A DNA stretch of 64,000 nt from Nostoc linckia z4 (lineage in GTDB: Bacteria; Cyanobacteriota; Cyanobacteriia; Cyanobacteriales; Nostocaceae). The position numbers and the translations under genes were made by a program. Positions 23,592 through 33,600 of this stretch are shown piece by piece. Position 1 is the stretch's first letter; every line of letters starts with the position of its first letter. The notes beneath the pieces were generated by a model, which had not been told where the DNA came from, made no database searches, and saw only the letters and a list, made by a program, of their open reading frames with translations. Where the stretch lies: the NCBI RefSeq assembly GCF_002608075.1, contig NZ_LAHA01000015.1, positions 55,491 to 119,490 on the forward strand, written 5' to 3'.

Positions 23592-24266
23592 ATGCTAGCA
23601 CTAACCAGGGTCAAAACTTATCTAGAAGTTCGCCAGGATATCAACAATCTAAGGCTGAAGTGCAGCAACAAATCAAAACAATGCGGAAACGCCTGCATCC
23701 CAAAAATTCATAAATGCCGCTTAACTTCTGAACAACTAAATGCTGTCGTCGAACGAATAGAAAATCAAATTAAAGATAATCCTACAGAACAAGCGATCGC
23801 AGTTAACCCAGCTACAGGTAGAGTAATAGTTTCTAAAGGAGGAAATTCAACAAGCGTTTATTTATCTTCTCAAGATTTACGACAAATGAGGGGAGCTATC
23901 GTTACCCATAATCACCCGAATCTAGGTTGGTCTAAGAATGACGCTAGGAGTAAAGGACTTAGCTTTTCAGCTTCAGATGTTGAAGTTGCCTGCAAAGCAA
24001 ATATGGCAGAGATTAGAGCAGTGTCTAGTGGCTATCGGCACTCCCTAAAACCTCCTCCTTCTGGATGGAATGAAAACTTTTGGCGATCACAGGTTAGTCC
24101 GACTTATAAAAAATATGAAAAGCAAGTTTATGGAGAGTATTTAACACAGATTCTTACAGGTAGGAAAAAAGTAGACCAAGCAGAAGCAGACTATCATCAC
24201 GAAGTAATTAAAAGAACTGCCAGTCAATTAGGAATGAATTATTCAAGAAAGGAGTTGTATGGTTAA
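23592..24266 (+). CDS. Cys-tag protein with JAB/RadC-like domain
   Basis: A 224-residue protein. Residues 24-42 carry a four-Cys tag (C-x6-C-G-x2-C-IP-x4-C) shared with the next two genes. Residues 60-150 have EQAIAVNPATGRVIVSKGG, GAIVTHNHPNLGW with HNHP at 106-109, then LSFSASDVEVA. That order (strand, HxHP, SxSxxD) recalls JAB/JAMM metalloproteases and RadC, though the spacing to S..D is longer than usual. The 3' end overlaps the next gene by 8 bp. It may be a protease-like cargo domain on a virion-associated protein. Confidence 0.55.
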   Translation: MLALTRVKTYLEVRQDINNLRLKCSNKSKQCGNACIPKIHKCRLTSEQLNAVVERIENQIKDNPTEQAIAVNPATGRVIVSKGGNSTSVYLSSQDLRQMRGAIVTHNHPNLGWSKNDARSKGLSFSASDVEVACKANMAEIRAVSSGYRHSLKPPPSGWNENFWRSQVSPTYKKYEKQVYGEYLTQILTGRKKVDQAEADYHHEVIKRTASQLGMNYSRKELYG

Positions 24267-25356
24267 CACAATTGAAGAAAGAAACTTAGAAATAGCAAAT
24301 ATTTTTATACAAGAATTTGATGCACCCGTGCAAATATTAACTGCTTATCAAGACGATGAAGGCGTAATTTACGGTAATTTATTAAGTTCTGGAGATTTTT
24401 ATACTTATGCTTTTGACGAAGAAAGCATAGGTGTTGTACACCACGAACAAGAAACTGAAGAATTAAACGAATATGCCGAAGGATTACTTGCAGGTTATGG
24501 CGTAAAAACAGATAGTGACTCTCCTATCGAATACACTTTTGGAATGCTTAGAATTGACGCTCAAGTTAGGTGTAATAAAGGGGGTACGCCATGCGGAAAA
24601 GTATGCCTTCCTAAAGGTTCTGTTTGCCGTAAGTATGGTAGTGGTGGTGGAGGTGGGGGCAAGCTTAAAAGTGGCGGTGGCGCTGCTCTTGGTGCTGGGA
24701 TTGCGGGTGGGGTAGCCCTTGCTGGCACTGCTGGCGCTGCTGGTACTTTAGCCTATATAAATCGTAAAAATTTAGCAACTGGTGGTAAAGCGGTTGCTGG
24801 CAGATTAAAACGGGCAGGACAAGAAGGTTACAGCGAATTAAAAACAGGTTTGTCTGGAGCTAAAATGAGCCTCAAGGCAGGATTTGAAGCTGCTAAAGAA
24901 CTCGATAAAAATATCGCCTCTGCGGAAAAACAAGTCCCCGAAAAAGAAAAATCAAAAGCTCGGATGACGCGCAGAGTAATAACAAATACTACAGCAGCAG
25001 GAGGTGTTGGAGGTGCTATAGGCTCTACATCTGCTGGAGTTGAAAATGCAGCGAGAGCGGTCGGTAGAAATTTAAAAGCCGCAGGGGAAGACATAAAAAC
25101 AACCGCTAAAAACAGTGCAAATACAACTGCAAGGGCAGCAAAAAATGTCAAAGAAACATTTTTTGGTAAAAAAACCAATACTAATTCCCAACAAGCTACA
25201 CCGATAGACCCTCAACCAATAAAGCCGCCTACAGCATCTAAAGAACCCAAACGTCAACAAGTAACTGTTATTCCAGTTCCCCAACCCAAATTGCCCCAAG
25301 GCGAATCTTCAAAACCATCCCAAAAAAAACCCGGTAGACCCCGTAAAAATAAATAA
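24259..25356 (+). CDS. Cys-tag, Gly-rich membrane-segment protein
   Basis: A 365-residue protein. Residues 1-100 form a small acidic alpha/beta domain. The Cys tag spans 105-123 (C-x6-C-G-x2-C-LP-x4-C). Residues 125-140 are poly-Gly, and about 142-170 are strongly hydrophobic (ALGAGIAGGVALAGTAGAAGTLAYI), a likely membrane helix. The basic tail has amphipathic helices and a Pro-rich end (KPGRPRKNK). It has the same tag-plus-helix order as the modules in the next gene but no recognisable enzyme. A membrane-anchoring or ejection role is inference. Confidence 0.55.
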   Translation: MVNTIEERNLEIANIFIQEFDAPVQILTAYQDDEGVIYGNLLSSGDFYTYAFDEESIGVVHHEQETEELNEYAEGLLAGYGVKTDSDSPIEYTFGMLRIDAQVRCNKGGTPCGKVCLPKGSVCRKYGSGGGGGGKLKSGGGAALGAGIAGGVALAGTAGAAGTLAYINRKNLATGGKAVAGRLKRAGQEGYSELKTGLSGAKMSLKAGFEAAKELDKNIASAEKQVPEKEKSKARMTRRVITNTTAAGGVGGAIGSTSAGVENAARAVGRNLKAAGEDIKTTAKNSANTTARAAKNVKETFFGKKTNTNSQQATPIDPQPIKPPTASKEPKRQQVTVIPVPQPKLPQGESSKPSQKKPGRPRKNK

Positions 25357-25370
25357 TATTTAGGTAATTT

Positions 25371-28300
25371 ATGCCATCAACTAGTTATTCAGAATCTAAA
25401 CAGTCAGTATTAGATTCTGTGAAATGTAAAAAAGGTAAACCTTGCGGCGAAATTTGTATTCCTAAAACAAGTAAGTGTTCTATTGGAAATTCTAAATCAT
25501 CTCGCCTCCAATCTCCTAAAAGTGAATCTGGAACTATTGTTGGTGGCGTCGCTATTGGGTCTACATTGGGAGCAGCGGCAATTGCCGCAGGATTGGGCAC
25601 TTATGGAGCAGCGAGATTACATCAAGTAAGAGAAAACTATCGAAACAATTTTGCTGTAAGTGCAGTTCGCGCTGAAGTTGAATCAAGAAATGTTAAAGCT
25701 CCAATTTTTGGTAAAGATACTAAAACAGCAATTTTAACTGTTGGTGGATTCGGTACTAAAGATGCTTACTCTGAAAGTGAAGTTTTAAAGAAAAATATTG
25801 AATCGTTAGGCATCAAAGGACTTTATGTAGAGCCTCAATCTTATGCTGAATTTAACGTCCCAACTCGACCAGTAGATAAAGAGACTACAAAAAAAGCTTC
25901 CGAAGAAGCTAAAAATTTGTTTATCAAAACAGTTTTTGAAACGGGGTATAATCCTACTGCTGTAAGCGTAGCTGCCAAAATAATTGCTTATAAAAAAGCT
26001 AATCCAGACAAAGAATATCAATTAATGGGTCATTCTGGTGGTGGGTTAGTAGTGCAAGAAGCTCATGAAATTCTACATAAAGCAGGAATTAATATTAAAA
26101 CTACAGCAATTGGATCTCCTGATGTTGGTTTAATTCCCGGTACTGGAGATTTAGTAACTGCAACTAGTAAACACGATAAAATTCTCAAGCTGTCTGGTGG
26201 ACGCGGGGTAAATGGTAAAAGTTTTGATAATGTTCTAGACCACGGACAAAATTCTTATTTTGAAGATGCAGATTTCCGCAATTTTATTAAAAATAGATTA
26301 ACCCCTACCCGACAAGATAGGTTGGATAAAGCAAATTGTAAAATTGGTAAAAATTGCGGTGATATCTGCATACCTAAAAAATCAGTATGTAAGTCAGAAA
26401 AACCTTCTACAGCTACAAATACAGCTAATAAATTAGCAATGACTTCTGCTATAGCAGCAGGGGCAGCTATTTTAGGCGTACCAACTGCCGCATATCTCGT
26501 GCAAAAAGCACGCTTCCAAGTGGGATTTTCTAAATCGGCAGATATGGCTAAAGAGCAAGCAAAAACTTATAAACTCCCAGACAAAGTATTTACAGGATTT
26601 CGGTCGATTGATGACCAGCAGTTACCGGGAAGTAGTGTTAAGTCTGGAGTTAAAAATATTGATACTGGTTCCGTTGCAGACCAAATAACTTTTTTTGCTG
26701 GTGGTATCGGAGCAGTAGGAGGACTAGAAGGAGATCATATCGGGCAGCAAATTAGTAAAATGCTACCAAATCATCATGTTGTTGCCGTTGAAACTCCAGA
26801 ACAAGACGTTTCTTTTACTTCGGGCGATTCGGTTGCTAGCCCTCGGTTCCTGAAAAAAGCTGTATCAGCTTTACTAAAAGATAATATTACCAAAGGACGC
26901 AGTGAAATCGCCGTAAGAATTGCGTCCCGTGCCTATGCTTATCACCAAAAAAATCCCAATTTACCTATAAATTTAATTGGGCAGTCTGGTGGCGGAATGC
27001 CAGTCAGAGAGTCGGCAGAAATCTTAAAAAGAATGGGAGTTAAAGATATTAGAGTTGCTACAACAGGTAGTCCTTATTTTGGCTTGACTCCGCCAGTAGG
27101 TTTGAGTTTAGTCGATACTAAAAAAGACCCTGTAAATAAAATTTACGGCGCAACTATGCCGAATAAAACTCATGTTGATGCCGTTGGGCATTCGTTATAC
27201 TTTTCAGAAAATCATTATAAATTAATTGAGAATGGTACTTGGAATCAACGAGTTTCCCAGAATATTTGGGAAGAAGCAGTTCCTAATAAAAACGTTCAAA
27301 AAGTTTTAGTTGATTATTTTGACCGCACTGCTAAATCTAATAACGCAAACAATATTGTAAATACTTCTAAAAAAGTAGCGAAGGACTCAGTTATTGATAG
27401 TAACATTTCCCAAGAAATACAAAAACAATTTGCTATTCTTTTATCTAGAAGTTATGGTAAGCCAATTATTAAAGTTGGTAGTATTAAAATATCTACAAAT
27501 AATACTGTCACTGGATTAGCTCAAGATAATTCAGGAAAGCTTTTAAGCTTTACCTTTAAAGACGACAAACTTACTTACCAAGTAGCTAAAAATCTTACCA
27601 AGTTAGATACTGCTGACTATAGAGAAGACAAATCTGTAAAAAAAAAGTGCCGCAAAGGCATGAGTTGCGGCGATACTTGCATTGCCGCTAACGATACTTG
27701 TCGCTTGCAGGTTAACCAAATTGCAACTCCAACTGAAATAACAAGACTTAGGCAATCGATAGTTAAATTTAAACTCGCACAAAACCAAAATATTGTTCCA
27801 GCAACGCCCATACCAGATACGTCAGAGCAAATACCTATAAAATCAAAGTATATCGTTAATCCCCAAACCGGAGTTCCCTATACAATCCGCGAACTCAGAA
27901 AGCAGGCATCAGAGAAGAGAATTTACAACTACGGTTCCATGACTATCAAAGAGTTGCAAGGTGCTTTGCAGCTATACGACCAAAAACCAGAATCAAGAGA
28001 CAGAATTGTTCGAGGGATTTCAAAACGTAAAGGATTTAGCACCAGAGCAATTGCGGCTGCTGGACTTTCTGGTAGGGGAACCCCATTAGAGCGTTCTACC
28101 AAGCGATCGCTCAAAAACACTGCGGATGTTTGGCGCAAGCTAGAGGCCCTAGCCAAATTTGCCAACACTTCTCCTGTTTCTTGGAGTGCTGCTGCCGTTG
28201 GTGCATTCCTCATCGGCAGAACTATTAAAGGTTACGAGCAGGCCAAACAAACCTACCGTGAAGGGTTCAATGAGTCGGCAAGGATGGCTGAAGAACAAGC

Positions 28301-30617
28301 TAGTAAACTTAACTTGCAACATCCATTGGAGCGTGATGGCGAACCTAGTTTGTTACCCAACGGTAAACCAAGGATGACTTCACGCATCAACCAAGACAAT
28401 ATTACCTTTGCTATTGGGTCTGGTAAAGGTTACGGTGCAGAAGAAATGAAATCTCTGCTGCAACGTGAAAAGAATGCGGACAATACCAAAGACTACTGGC
28501 TTACCCACAGCAATTATGTAATTCCTTTCAACCTCAAAGAGTTTGGTACGCCCCAGCCCCCAGGAGGTGGAGAACCAGGAATTGCTAGTACAGTGGTTAA
28601 TGGTGTGGGTGGCATCATCCAAAATTTTGCTCGCAAGCGTAACCAAGATGCAGTTGATTTGGCTGCTTCGATTTACGCCCATGCGATCGCTGTTTCTCCC
28701 CAAGATGGTAAGACTCTAGTCAATAGAAACAAAAAAATCAACATAGTAGCCCACTGCAACGGAGGCTTGGTAACCAAAGAAGCTTTAGAAATTCTCTCCC
28801 GTATGGAACTCAAAGGCAGTCCCTCTGGAAAGAAAGTAATGGAGCAAGTGAACGCTGTTTATTTAGGAACTCCACATTTTGGATTCGCAGAAAATGTATC
28901 TCGCCGCCAGCGCACCATTATCAGCCCCCAAGACCCAATATCAATTCTCCCTACTTTTGGAGAAGGCGCAAGGCAACAATGGATTAGCTCTGTTACAGGC
29001 GGTTCTGCTAGGGATTATTTAACTGACGAACGAGTTAGGGATGCCATCCGAGAGGCTTTTGGATATTATCAAGGCTCTCCCGAAGAAGTAAGGCGCAGAA
29101 TTGGAAAGCGCAAAGACTCAGCTAAAACCCCGCAATGTTCCACAGATACTAAAAACTGCGGCGAAATTTGTATTCCAAAAGCCAATACCTGTCACGTAAA
29201 TACCGCAATTGCTGGTGCAACGATGGTAGCAGCGATTGGAACTGTGGGAGGTGCAGGTGCGATCGCTGCTATATATTTAGGTACTAAATCTGACGTTCCG
29301 TTACTTGCAGATAATCAGCTACAAATTGTCAATCAAAAATATCTCAACCAGTTAAAACCAGATGGTACTTCTCCGAAACAAGGAGCAATTGGTAAGGCTT
29401 TATTTGTTAAAGATGCCAGCAACAAAAGATTTGTTTTCAAAGAAGTGAGGCACAACTTCCATCTTTTAGAAGCGGCTTCAGAAGCTACTGCTTCTGACAT
29501 TGCTCAAAAATCAAACATTAATATCAATAAAGTTTCTTTAATTCCAGCAAATCTTAAATCTCCATTAAAAACAGGATTTGCTGGAGCATCTTTGCACTCC
29601 GTCGTTCCCGGAAAAACACTAGCTGAATTAAAAACTAATTCAAATTCTGTTTTTGAAAATCTTAATATCAAGCAGCAGTCGGGCTTAACTCCAGCAATGC
29701 TTTCAAGTTTATCAAAACATTCAGACCTACCTAAAATCGCAGCATTTGATACTTTTATTGGCAATTGGGATAGGAAATCTGAAAATTTGATGTATGACTC
29801 TAAAACAAATTCATTTAACGGCATAGATAATGGATTAGCTTTCACGCGAAACCTAGTCTCAAAAACTCTAGATAATTTTAAAAATTTAGATGTTGGACAA
29901 ATCAGTCTGTCAGAACGCAATGCTTTATCACAATACTTAAAAACTCTTAAAAAACTCCGCAGCGAACATACTGTTGATGAAATTAAAAGTAGGTACATTT
30001 CTTATTTCAAACATGAGAAAGGAGATTGGAATTTATTGAAAAGGTATTCAACAATTACAAACATAGAAAATAACTACAGAAGTACTGACAAATTGATTCA
30101 AGTTTTAGAACAAAAGTTGAATACATCTAAATTAGACTCGGAAGCTTATAGGTTAGAAAAAAAACTTATACATCTTGATTTTCTTAAAAAATGTAAAACT
30201 GGAAATCCCTGCGGTGATATTTGCTTGCCTGCTGGTCGTAAATGCCGGATTAAAGAATTCGATCGTAGGAAGCTATCTGTAAAACTCGGCAGAGGTGCTG
30301 TATCGCAAACTATTGGTGGTTTAGGTCAAGATTTAGAAAGGGCATATTTGAGAACATCTAAACTTGTTAGAGAAAAGCATCGTAATTTAACCAAAAAGCC
30401 ACCTTTAACCACCAAAGAAAAAATCAAAGAAACTCTTGCCCATGAAGCAAAATTACTAGGTGTATTTTTAGGTCAAGGAACTGTTTCTAAAACTTTAAAA
30501 ACAGTAGATGAAAAATTAATTGATTTTTCGGATTTTGTTGCTGAAACTCCTGAAAAGCTTGCAGATACAGTTGCAGAGGTTCAGAAAAAACTATCTAATT
30601 TAATTAATAAAAAGTAG
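25371..30617 (+). CDS. Multi-effector protein: five Cys tags, three alpha/beta hydrolases, one kinase-like domain
   Basis: A 1748-residue modular protein. Cys tags lie at residues 19-36, 323-340, 760-777, 1256-1274 and 1608-1625. Three or four are followed by a hydrophobic membrane-like helix (for example about 55-80, 355-380, 1280-1305). Enzyme domains come next: hydrolase 1 with GHSGGG (Ser222), hydrolase 2 with GQSGGG (Ser539), hydrolase 3 with AHCNGG (Cys1129 in the nucleophile place), and a HipA/PI4K-like kinase fold at about 1310-1560 (FVFKEV, GNWDRKSENLMYD at 1464-1476, FNGIDNGLAF at 1483-1492). It lies directly before the tape measure gene. It is probably a virion-packaged or ejected, membrane-associated effector array; the function is inference. 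Confidence 0.65.
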   Translation: MPSTSYSESKQSVLDSVKCKKGKPCGEICIPKTSKCSIGNSKSSRLQSPKSESGTIVGGVAIGSTLGAAAIAAGLGTYGAARLHQVRENYRNNFAVSAVRAEVESRNVKAPIFGKDTKTAILTVGGFGTKDAYSESEVLKKNIESLGIKGLYVEPQSYAEFNVPTRPVDKETTKKASEEAKNLFIKTVFETGYNPTAVSVAAKIIAYKKANPDKEYQLMGHSGGGLVVQEAHEILHKAGINIKTTAIGSPDVGLIPGTGDLVTATSKHDKILKLSGGRGVNGKSFDNVLDHGQNSYFEDADFRNFIKNRLTPTRQDRLDKANCKIGKNCGDICIPKKSVCKSEKPSTATNTANKLAMTSAIAAGAAILGVPTAAYLVQKARFQVGFSKSADMAKEQAKTYKLPDKVFTGFRSIDDQQLPGSSVKSGVKNIDTGSVADQITFFAGGIGAVGGLEGDHIGQQISKMLPNHHVVAVETPEQDVSFTSGDSVASPRFLKKAVSALLKDNITKGRSEIAVRIASRAYAYHQKNPNLPINLIGQSGGGMPVRESAEILKRMGVKDIRVATTGSPYFGLTPPVGLSLVDTKKDPVNKIYGATMPNKTHVDAVGHSLYFSENHYKLIENGTWNQRVSQNIWEEAVPNKNVQKVLVDYFDRTAKSNNANNIVNTSKKVAKDSVIDSNISQEIQKQFAILLSRSYGKPIIKVGSIKISTNNTVTGLAQDNSGKLLSFTFKDDKLTYQVAKNLTKLDTADYREDKSVKKKCRKGMSCGDTCIAANDTCRLQVNQIATPTEITRLRQSIVKFKLAQNQNIVPATPIPDTSEQIPIKSKYIVNPQTGVPYTIRELRKQASEKRIYNYGSMTIKELQGALQLYDQKPESRDRIVRGISKRKGFSTRAIAAAGLSGRGTPLERSTKRSLKNTADVWRKLEALAKFANTSPVSWSAAAVGAFLIGRTIKGYEQAKQTYREGFNESARMAEEQASKLNLQHPLERDGEPSLLPNGKPRMTSRINQDNITFAIGSGKGYGAEEMKSLLQREKNADNTKDYWLTHSNYVIPFNLKEFGTPQPPGGGEPGIASTVVNGVGGIIQNFARKRNQDAVDLAASIYAHAIAVSPQDGKTLVNRNKKINIVAHCNGGLVTKEALEILSRMELKGSPSGKKVMEQVNAVYLGTPHFGFAENVSRRQRTIISPQDPISILPTFGEGARQQWISSVTGGSARDYLTDERVRDAIREAFGYYQGSPEEVRRRIGKRKDSAKTPQCSTDTKNCGEICIPKANTCHVNTAIAGATMVAAIGTVGGAGAIAAIYLGTKSDVPLLADNQLQIVNQKYLNQLKPDGTSPKQGAIGKALFVKDASNKRFVFKEVRHNFHLLEAASEATASDIAQKSNININKVSLIPANLKSPLKTGFAGASLHSVVPGKTLAELKTNSNSVFENLNIKQQSGLTPAMLSSLSKHSDLPKIAAFDTFIGNWDRKSENLMYDSKTNSFNGIDNGLAFTRNLVSKTLDNFKNLDVGQISLSERNALSQYLKTLKKLRSEHTVDEIKSRYISYFKHEKGDWNLLKRYSTITNIENNYRSTDKLIQVLEQKLNTSKLDSEAYRLEKKLIHLDFLKKCKTGNPCGDICLPAGRKCRIKEFDRRKLSVKLGRGAVSQTIGGLGQDLERAYLRTSKLVREKHRNLTKKPPLTTKEKIKETLAHEAKLLGVFLGQGTVSKTLKTVDEKLIDFSDFVAETPEKLADTVAEVQKKLSNLINKK

Positions 30618-30620
30618 TCT

Positions 30621-33600
30621 ATGGCAGCATCAAGCAGTAATAGCAATAAAGTTCAAGTTGTCATCGAAGCTAAAGATGTTGCTACTGAAGTAGTGAAAAA
30701 AACTGGCATCTCCTTCAATAATTTAAATAAAGAAGCGACAGTACTTTCTAAATCTTTAACTGGGACTGGACAAGCGTTGCAATTTGTTATTAATTATGCT
30801 GATTTAACCAGAGTTAAACTTACTGATACTAGCGTAGCCATAATTGGTTTGGGCGTAGCAACCACTGGTGCTTTGGGGAGCGCAGTTTCCAAACTTATTG
30901 GCTTAACTTCAGTAGTCGGTAAAATCAAAGAAGGCATTCAATCACCGATTGGTCAAACTTTTATTGGACAAATACAGCAATCTGCTGAAAATGCCACTAA
31001 AGAGTTAGCACCTCTTAGTACTTTGCTCAAAGAAGTTAGTTCTGTTGGTGCTGGTATTGGTGCTGGGTTTGGACAAAAGCTATTTAATATTGATACTCGC
31101 AGCATTTCTCAGCAATTAAATGATGGTATTAACTTAGGAGTTGAACAAATTGCTGATAGAATTAGTAAGCCTTTAAAAGAAGCTTTAGGTATATCAAGTA
31201 AAGAAGTTCTGCAATTTGTTGGTAAAACGTTTCAAAGTCTAGATAAACAGATTTCTCGAAGTATTGTTGATACTACATTTGGATTAGCAATTGGTAAAGG
31301 CGCAACTCAAGATATTATTAAAAATATTGCCACTAACCCAGCGATCGCACAATATTCACCAGTTTTTCTTAAATCATTACTGAGCGGGTCTACAGCAGGT
31401 GCAGTTGATAGTTTACTATTAGGTATTTCTCAACAAATAAAAGGCACACAGTTTAGCCCAATTGCTGATTTATTAAAAAAATCAGGATTGGGAAAACAGA
31501 TTGAATTATTAGCCAACATAAAAATCGATAAATTAGATGAAAAACAATTAGCCAAAATTAAAATTCAACAAAAAGTCTCTCAAGCTTTGGGTAAGGAAAT
31601 TACTCCGGAACTTAGATTAGATCTTGATAGTGTTTTTAATCAATTAGATGCTCAAATAGCTAATTTCGTCATTGACCAAAAAATCGGACAAGTTTTAGGT
31701 AAAAATGTTTCTACGGGATTAATTAAAAGTATTTTACAAAATTCTGCTGTTAAAGGTGTGCTTTCATCTTCAATTCAAGACTTATTAAATGGTTCTTTTA
31801 GTGATGCTTTGTTGAAAGTCACCCAAAGAGGTATATCAGCACCATTAGGTAATCTGTTTAATTTAGCTAACACTTCTGTAGAGAATGTAGCTTATAACTC
31901 AGGCGTTCGATTAGCCAATCGCTTGTTTGACGGGCTAGACCCTGAAATCAAAAAACGTAACCAAAGAAGTCGTGAAATTTTAGGCGATACTTTTGATGGT
32001 GTAGGGGCAAAGTTTACCGCAGGTTTAGGACTTGGAACTAGCAATTTACCTTTATTAAGTAGTTCTAGGGGTGGCTTACTATCTGGAATTCTGAACGACC
32101 AAATTAAAAATCTAATTACTTCATTTGTTCCTGTTCCTGGAGTAGTTGTTGACCAATTATTAGATTTTGATGGTATTATTCAACAACTCTTTAAAGCAAC
32201 TGGTCTTAAAGGTCAAATTCCTGGATTAAAACAGCTTGATGCAATTTTGGGTAAAGCCGTGGCGGCAAGCCTGGGTAAAGCCATTGATACACAATTACCT
32301 GTGCTTTTAGCTCCTTTGGTTGATAATGCTGCCAACTATGTAACTAAACGTTTTAAAGATGCAGGCAGTAATGCCATAGCTTCTGCGGCAACAGCGTTTT
32401 TACCTGGTTATTTGAAAAATGTTGTTAAAACTAGTTTGTTAGAAAGTGGAGCAGCAGGATTTGTATTTGATGCTTTACTGGAAAATCTTAAACCCGCAAA
32501 CCTAAAATCTAATTTTGCTGCTTTAGATGGTGTGCTGGGAAATTTAAAAACTAATGTTAACGCTGGGTTGAAACTAACTGATACATTATTGCGGGGATTT
32601 AAAAGCGGCGTTGCAGGAATTCCTAATATTCTCGGAAATACTCAATCATTGATTAATTCTTTAGTAACTAGTGCAGATGTAGGATTAGCCGGATTAAAAG
32701 TAGATGCTATTGATTTTGTACTGAATTTCAACTATGGTATTGACCAAATATCTGCGAATATTGTTAATACCTTGCTCGATGCTTCCATTGCCCTTCAAAG
32801 CTTGAGAGGCACTACTGTTGGAGATAATATAATTGATGCTTTACAAGAAGGCATTCAAAAAGCTATTCAAGCAGTAGGGTTTTTGCAAGCAAAAATCAAA
32901 GCGATTGCCAACGCAAGTCTAGGCTTTACTATTGGTGGCATTGATAATGTTCGTAACTTTTTACAAGGGTTTAACAATTTTTCTCAAAATATAATTCCTA
33001 ATATTAAATCTGGTATTACGAGCGTTTTTAACACAGTTAATTCTGGCATTGCAATTGCAAATAGAAACATTCAATCATTATTGATATCTGCATCTAGAGG
33101 AATAGATTCTATTAAATCTGCAATTCCTAGTATAGTTGCTCAAATTGCTAGTTCAATCAGTAGCTTAAGGACTTCTTTAGGGCAAGGATTTACTAACATA
33201 GATACGTTTTTAAATAGTCTTCAAACGTCTACTAGTTTTGGAACAACTTTTGCTACGCAAATACAATTTGTCCGTGATAGATTTACAGACTTAAAATTAA
33301 TTGCAGATGCTAGTTTGTCATTTATTCAAACCAAAGTAGCAAGTTCAAGTGGATTATTTATTGATTTTGGTAACAAGCTACAAGGAGCCATCGCTGCGGT
33401 TTCTGCTTTTAGTAGTGGCACTGCAAGGAATATTCAGTCTGGATTAAGCGCTGGATTGCGTAATACTATTAATGCCATAGATACGGTTGTGCCCAGTGCA
33501 GTTAGAACTTTAACTGGACTGATTAATAGTGCTTTAGTCGGCATAGGTGCAAATGGTAGAGGCGGATTTGGTAAATTTTTTAATGAAGCTATTGATAGCG

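Noticed and set aside
23336..23713. 125-codon frame through the GGCAGA array
   Set aside because: Most of it encodes (K/R)AEGRGQ repeat residues; it is an artefact of the heptamer repeat. The JAB-like gene in another frame starts at 23592.
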